Of a stretch of DNA of 64,000 nt, positions 59,819 to 64,000 are shown in pieces (position 1 is the first letter of the stretch; each line of letters begins with the position of its first letter). The stretch comes from an uncultured Jannaschia sp. (GTDB lineage Bacteria > Pseudomonadota > Alphaproteobacteria > Rhodobacterales > Rhodobacteraceae). The stretch spans positions 1-64,000 of the forward strand of contig NZ_CANLTR010000018.1 in the NCBI RefSeq assembly GCF_947494055.1, in the 5' to 3' direction. The notes beneath the pieces are model-generated. The model was not told the DNA's origin. It saw only the letters and a program-made list of their open reading frames with translations, and did not search any database. Made by a program: the position numbers and the translations under genes.

Positions 59819-61921
59819 ATGCCGAAGGATGCGAATGGCGGCCGGATCGCCGACATGTGGGACGGCGCGACGGCTTCCGGGATGAGCGAGCCTGAACTGC
59901 TGCTCTACCGTTCGAACCTCCTCGGCTCGGACAAGCGGGTCACGAATTACGGCGGCGGCAACACGTCCGCCAAGGTCACCGAAACCGACTCGCTGACCGG
60001 CGAGCCGGTCGAGGTGCTCTGGGTGAAGGGATCGGGCGGCGATATCGGCTCGATCCAGCTCGACGGGTTCGCGACGCTCTACATGTCGAAGCTCGCGGCG
60101 CTGAAGGATCTCTACCGCGGCGTCGCGTTCGAGGACGAGATGGTCGGCTACCTGCCGCATTGCACGTTCAACCTGAACACGCGCGCCGCCTCCATCGACA
60201 CGCCGCTCCATGCCTACGTCCCGCACACGCATGTCGATCACGTCCATCCCGACGCGGTCATCGCCATCGCCGCCGCCGAGAACTCCGAGGCGCTGACGAA
60301 GGAAATCTACGGCGACGAGATCGGCTGGCTGCCGTGGAAGCGGCCGGGCTACGAGCTGGGCCTCTGGCTCGAGGCGTTCTGCCGCGAGAACCCCGAGGCG
60401 AAGGGCGTCGTGCTGGAGAGCCACGGCCTCTTCACCTGGGCCGACGACGCGCGGGACTGCTACGAACTGACGCTGCGGATCGTCAACCGGGCGATCGAAT
60501 GGTTCGAGGGCCGCACGGCGGACGTCCCGGCCTTCGGCGGCGAGGTCAAGGCCGCGTTGCCCGAGGACGAGCGCCGTCGCATCGCCGCCGCGCTGATGCC
60601 GGCGATCCGTGGCATGATCTCCGGCGAGAGCCACAAGGTCGGGCATTTCGACGATCGGGACGCGGTGCTCGAATTCGTCGGCGGACGCGACATGGAACGC
60701 CTCGCCGCGCTCGGCACGTCCTGCCCGGACCATTTCCTGCGCACCAAGATCCGGCCGCTCGTCGTCGGCTTCGACCCGGCGAACCCCGATGTCGAGGCCA
60801 CGCTCGACGGGCTGCGCGGCATGGTGGAGGCCTACCGCGACGACTACGCCGCCTATTACGAACGCTGCCGCCACGACGACAGCCCGGCCATGCGCGACCC
60901 GAACGCTGTGGTCTATCTGGTGCCCGGCGTCGGCATGATCACCTTCGCCAGGGACAAGGCGACCGCGCGGATCTCGGGCGAGTTCTACGTCAACGCGATC
61001 AACGTGATGCGGAACGCCGACGCGGTGAGCACCTATCGGGGCCTGCCCGAACAGGAAGCGTTCGACATCGAGTACTGGCTCCTCGAGGAGGCCAAGCTCC
61101 AGCGGATGCCCGCGCCGAAATCGCTGGCCGGCCGGGTGGCGATCGTCACCGGCGGGGCAGGGGGCATCGGCGCGGCCACGGCGGAGAAATACCTCGCCGA
61201 AGGCGCCTGCGTCGTGCTGGCCGATATCGACGCGGGCGCGCTTGCCGCGACGGAGGCGAACCTCGCGGGCCGCTACTCGCGGGACGTGGTCCGCTCGGTG
61301 GAGATGAACGTCACCTCCGAGGATGCGGTGGCGGACGCCTATGCCGCGATGGCCGTCGAGTTCGGCGGCGTGGACATCGTCGTCTCCAATGCCGGCATCG
61401 CCTCCTCGGCCAAGGTCGAGGACACCACGCTGGAGCTCTGGGACCGGAACATGTCGATCCTGTCGACGGGGTACTTCCTCGTCTCGCGCGAGGCGTTCCG
61501 GATGCTCAAGCGGCAGGGGATCGGCGGGGCGATCGTGTTCGTGGCCTCGAAGAACGGCCTAGCCGCTTCGCCCGGGGCGTCGGCCTATTGCACGGCCAAG
61601 GCCTCGGAGATCCACCTCGCCCGCTGCCTCGCGCTCGAAGGAGCGGCGGAGGGCATCCGGGTCAACGTCGTGAACCCGGACGCGGTTCTGCGCGGCTCGC
61701 GGATCTGGCAGGGCGAATGGCTCGACCAGCGCGCCTCGACCTACGGGACGGACAAGGAGGGGCTGGAGGAGATGTACCGCGAGCGCAGCCTGCTCAAGCG
61801 GTCGGTCCTGCCCGAGGACATCGCCGCGGCGTGCTACTTCTTCGCCTCCGACCAGAGCGCGAAATCGACGGGCAACATCGTCAACGTCGATGCCGGCAAC
61901 GTGCAGGCCTTCACGCGCTAG
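59819..61921 (+). CDS. rhaD: bifunctional rhamnulose-1-phosphate aldolase / short-chain dehydrogenase
   Basis: This 700-residue two-domain enzyme has an N-terminal class II aldolase domain (residues about 20-430) with the zinc-binding HTHVDHVHPDAV motif, which cleaves L-rhamnulose 1-phosphate. The C-terminal short-chain dehydrogenase domain (about 435-700) has the nucleotide motif VTGGAGGIGAATAEKY and the catalytic YCTAK. It presumably oxidises or reduces the lactaldehyde product. The fusion is the form known in rhizobia. The ATG at 59819 was chosen; the frame is open far upstream, but that part is antisense to rhaSR and rhaT. Confidence 0.93.
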   Translation: MPKDANGGRIADMWDGATASGMSEPELLLYRSNLLGSDKRVTNYGGGNTSAKVTETDSLTGEPVEVLWVKGSGGDIGSIQLDGFATLYMSKLAALKDLYRGVAFEDEMVGYLPHCTFNLNTRAASIDTPLHAYVPHTHVDHVHPDAVIAIAAAENSEALTKEIYGDEIGWLPWKRPGYELGLWLEAFCRENPEAKGVVLESHGLFTWADDARDCYELTLRIVNRAIEWFEGRTADVPAFGGEVKAALPEDERRRIAAALMPAIRGMISGESHKVGHFDDRDAVLEFVGGRDMERLAALGTSCPDHFLRTKIRPLVVGFDPANPDVEATLDGLRGMVEAYRDDYAAYYERCRHDDSPAMRDPNAVVYLVPGVGMITFARDKATARISGEFYVNAINVMRNADAVSTYRGLPEQEAFDIEYWLLEEAKLQRMPAPKSLAGRVAIVTGGAGGIGAATAEKYLAEGACVVLADIDAGALAATEANLAGRYSRDVVRSVEMNVTSEDAVADAYAAMAVEFGGVDIVVSNAGIASSAKVEDTTLELWDRNMSILSTGYFLVSREAFRMLKRQGIGGAIVFVASKNGLAASPGASAYCTAKASEIHLARCLALEGAAEGIRVNVVNPDAVLRGSRIWQGEWLDQRASTYGTDKEGLEEMYRERSLLKRSVLPEDIAAACYFFASDQSAKSTGNIVNVDAGNVQAFTR

Positions 61922-61945
61922 GGTCGGACCGAAGGGGGGACAGAC

Positions 61946-63220
61946 ATGATCGACGACGACACGATCGCCGCGGCAAATGCGGACGGGGAGGCGGCGCTCC
62001 GCGCCGAGTACGACGCGCTCGGGGAGGTGCTCGACCGGCGGGGCATCGCGATCGACGGCATCCGCGACCGCGTCGCGGCCTACGGCGTCGCGATCCCGTC
62101 CTGGGGCGTAGGCACCGGCGGCACCCGCTTCGCCCGCTTTCCCGGCCCGGGGGAGCCGGCGACCATCTTCGACAAGCTCGACGATTGCGGCGTGGTCCAC
62201 CGCCTGACCGGCGCGACCCCCCGCGTGTCGCTGCACATCCCCTGGGACGAGGCCGATCCGTCCGACCTGCGCGCGAAGGCGGAGAAGGTGGGTCTGGGCT
62301 TCGACGCGATGAACTCCAACACGTTCCAGGACCAGCCGGGCCAGGGCCGCAGCTACAAGTTCGGCTCGCTCAGCCACACCGATGCGGGGACCCGGGCGCA
62401 GGCGGTGGAGCACAACCTGCGCTGCATCGAGATCGGGCGACAGATCGGCTCGCGGGCGCTCACGATCTGGGTCGGGGACGGCTCGAACTTCCCGGGGCAG
62501 GCGCATTTCACGCGGCAGTTCGACCGCTACCTCGACAGCGCGCGCGAAATCTATGCCGGGTTGCCGGAGGACTGGCGCCTCTTCACCGAGCACAAGATGT
62601 ACGAGCCTGCCTTCTATTCGACGATCGTGCAGGATTGGGGCACGAACTACCTGATCGCGCAGGAACTGGGCGAGCGGGCCTTCTGCCTCGTCGATCTGGG
62701 CCACCATGCCCCGAACGTGAACATCGAGATGATCGTGGCCCGGCTCATCCGCTTCGGCAAGCTGGGCGGGTTCCATTTCAACGACAGCAGGTACGGCGAC
62801 GACGACCTCGATACCGGCGCCATCGACCCCTACCGGTTGTTCCTCGTGTTCAACGAGCTCGTCGACGCGGCCGGCACGCCCGGCTTCGACCCCGCCCACA
62901 TGCTCGATCAGAGCCACAACGTCACCGACCCGATCGAGAGCCTGATGAATTCCGCGATGGAGGTGCAGCGCGCCTACGCGCAGGCGCTTCTCGTGGACCG
63001 GACGGCGCTGGCCGGCCATCAGGAGGCGAACGACGCGATGATGGCGTCGGAGACGTTGAAGCGCGCCTTCCGCACCGATGTCTCCCCGATCCTCGCGATG
63101 GCGCGGCTGGAGGCCGGCGCGGCGATCGACCCGATCGCGGCCTACCGCCGCTCGGGCTACCGCGCGCGGGTGGCCGAAACACGCCCGGTCGCGAGCGGGG
63201 CCGGCGGGGGGATCGTCTGA
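61946..63220 (+). CDS. rhaI: L-rhamnose isomerase
   Basis: This 424-residue TIM-barrel isomerase converts L-rhamnose to L-rhamnulose and belongs to the non-enterobacterial RhaI group. LFTEHKMYEPAFYSTIVQDW, FCLVDLGHHAPNVNIEM and FHFNDSRYGDDDLDTG contain the expected metal ligands. The ATG has GGGGGGA seven bases upstream. It follows rhaD by 24 bp in the same operon. Confidence 0.93.
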   Translation: MIDDDTIAAANADGEAALRAEYDALGEVLDRRGIAIDGIRDRVAAYGVAIPSWGVGTGGTRFARFPGPGEPATIFDKLDDCGVVHRLTGATPRVSLHIPWDEADPSDLRAKAEKVGLGFDAMNSNTFQDQPGQGRSYKFGSLSHTDAGTRAQAVEHNLRCIEIGRQIGSRALTIWVGDGSNFPGQAHFTRQFDRYLDSAREIYAGLPEDWRLFTEHKMYEPAFYSTIVQDWGTNYLIAQELGERAFCLVDLGHHAPNVNIEMIVARLIRFGKLGGFHFNDSRYGDDDLDTGAIDPYRLFLVFNELVDAAGTPGFDPAHMLDQSHNVTDPIESLMNSAMEVQRAYAQALLVDRTALAGHQEANDAMMASETLKRAFRTDVSPILAMARLEAGAAIDPIAAYRRSGYRARVAETRPVASGAGGGIV

Positions 63221-63398
63221 TCCGAAATGAAGTGCCGTCCCGAGCCGCGTCGCGTGAGATTGACGGGTTCCCTGTCTGCACTTTCCGACGCGCCGATACG
63301 CAGGCCCTCGACGTCCGCCGCATCGACACGATCGCCCGCGCGTGCCGGCGGCGCGTTCGCCGCCGCCTCCAGATCGCCCCGCAACCTCGAAGCGACGC

Positions 63399-64000
63399 CT
63401 ATCTGTAGATCTCGGGAAGGAGCGAGGTCGAGATCGCCGGCACGTAGGCGATCAGCAACGTGACGATCAGCATGAAGATCACGAAGGGCACCGCCCGCCA
63501 CGCGATGCGCAGGATCGATTCGCCCGTGATTCCCGCCGTCACGAAAAGGTTCAGTCCGAGCGGCGGGGTGATGAAGCCGACCCCGAGCGCGGTGATCATC
63601 ATCACACAGAACTGGATGTCGTTCATTCCGATATTGTCCGCCAACGGCTTCAGGATCGGCGCGAGGATGACGATGTTCGGCGTGGTCTCCATCACGCAGC
63701 CGGCGGCGACGAGGATGCCGATCATCAGCAGGATGAGGATCCAGGGCTGATCCGTCAGCGAGGTCACCGAGGTCACGAAACCCTGCGGCACGCCCATGAT
63801 CGCGAGCGCCTGCGCCAGCGGCAGCGAGAAGGCGATGATCGGGAGGATCACGCCGTTCACCTTGGCCGAGCTGACCAGCATCTGCGGGAAGTCCGCCAGG
63901 CGAAGCGTGCCGATGACGAAGCCGATGGCGATGGTGACGACCACCGCGGTCGCACCCGCCTCGGTGGGCGTGAACTGGCCCGAGAAGATGCCGTAGAAGA
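63399..64000 (-). CDS. TRAP transporter large permease (DctM family), partial
   Basis: About 200 C-terminal residues of a DctM-type permease are visible (GCVMETTPNIVILAPILKPL, then GVGFITPPLGLNLFVTAGIT). The gene runs off the right edge. It is convergent with rhaI, so its role need not be connected with rhamnose. Confidence 0.88.
   Translation of the reverse strand, partial: FYGIFSGQFTPTEAGATAVVVTIAIGFVIGTLRLADFPQMLVSSAKVNGVILPIIAFSLPLAQALAIMGVPQGFVTSVTSLTDQPWILILLMIGILVAAGCVMETTPNIVILAPILKPLADNIGMNDIQFCVMMITALGVGFITPPLGLNLFVTAGITGESILRIAWRAVPFVIFMLIVTLLIAYVPAISTSLLPEIYR

Overview
The window is GC-rich DNA from an alphaproteobacterium, most likely of the Rhodobacteraceae/Roseobacter type. 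The evidence is a complete repABC plasmid partition and replication cassette, two TRAP transporters, a malonate operon and a rhizobial-style rhamnose operon. The repABC genes on the minus strand (19447-22781) mean that this is an extrachromosomal replicon (plasmid or chromid) rather than the main chromosome, unless the cassette has been integrated. No rRNA, tRNA or CRISPR array was seen.

Layout. 1-6.7 kb: malonate uptake and catabolism, with a GntR regulator divergent from a TRAP transporter (matPQM), malonyl-CoA decarboxylase (matA) and malonyl-CoA synthetase (matB). 6.7-9.3 kb: insertion-sequence debris, made of one apparently intact IS1202/ISNCY-type element, an IS30 N-terminal fragment and an IS5 transposase pseudogene. 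Two 45-nt palindromic elements sit in frame inside the IS5 pseudogene. 9.8-14 kb: a chemoreceptor, an FMN-binding PPOX protein and an AbrB/PIN toxin-antitoxin pair. 14.0-19.3 kb: a ribose-type sugar ABC transporter with a gluconolactonase-like enzyme. 19.4-23.2 kb: repA-repB-repC with a predicted antisense ctRNA and three copies of a 16-bp palindrome. 23.2-27.6 kb: a VOC protein, a methyltransferase pseudogene, a vanadium-dependent haloperoxidase and a divergent LysR regulator. 27.6-33.6 kb: a MoxR/DUF58/Bat operon (von Willebrand and TPR proteins). 33.7-35.7 kb: a NarL-type two-component pair. 35.8-39.3 kb: EmrAB-type efflux pump with a divergent TetR regulator and two matching operators. 39.4-44.6 kb: a haem-copper oxidase with a fused subunit I+III and a subunit II that lacks the CuA ligands, plus DUF2231, CopD-like and CtaG-like membrane proteins. 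45.0-52.6 kb: a cell-wall hydrolase and a maltose-type ABC transporter with two Gfo/Idh/MocA oxidoreductases. 52.6-63.2 kb: a complete L-rhamnose island (rhaKUQPTSR divergent from rhaDI). 63.4-64.0 kb: the end of another TRAP large permease.

How it works together. Most of the cargo is catabolic: malonate, at least two sugars and rhamnose, each as a transporter plus enzymes plus its own regulator. Genes in the operons overlap by 4 nt at many junctions, which suggests translational coupling. The items that most deserve a second look are: (i) the CTTGAC-N4-GTCAAG palindromes of the replicon, one of which overlaps the -35 box of the predicted ctRNA promoter; (ii) the pair of 45-nt in-frame palindromic insertions with compensatory stem changes; and (iii) the oxidase, whose subunit II has lost CuA and whose subunit I has lost the K-channel lysine and the D-channel asparagines.
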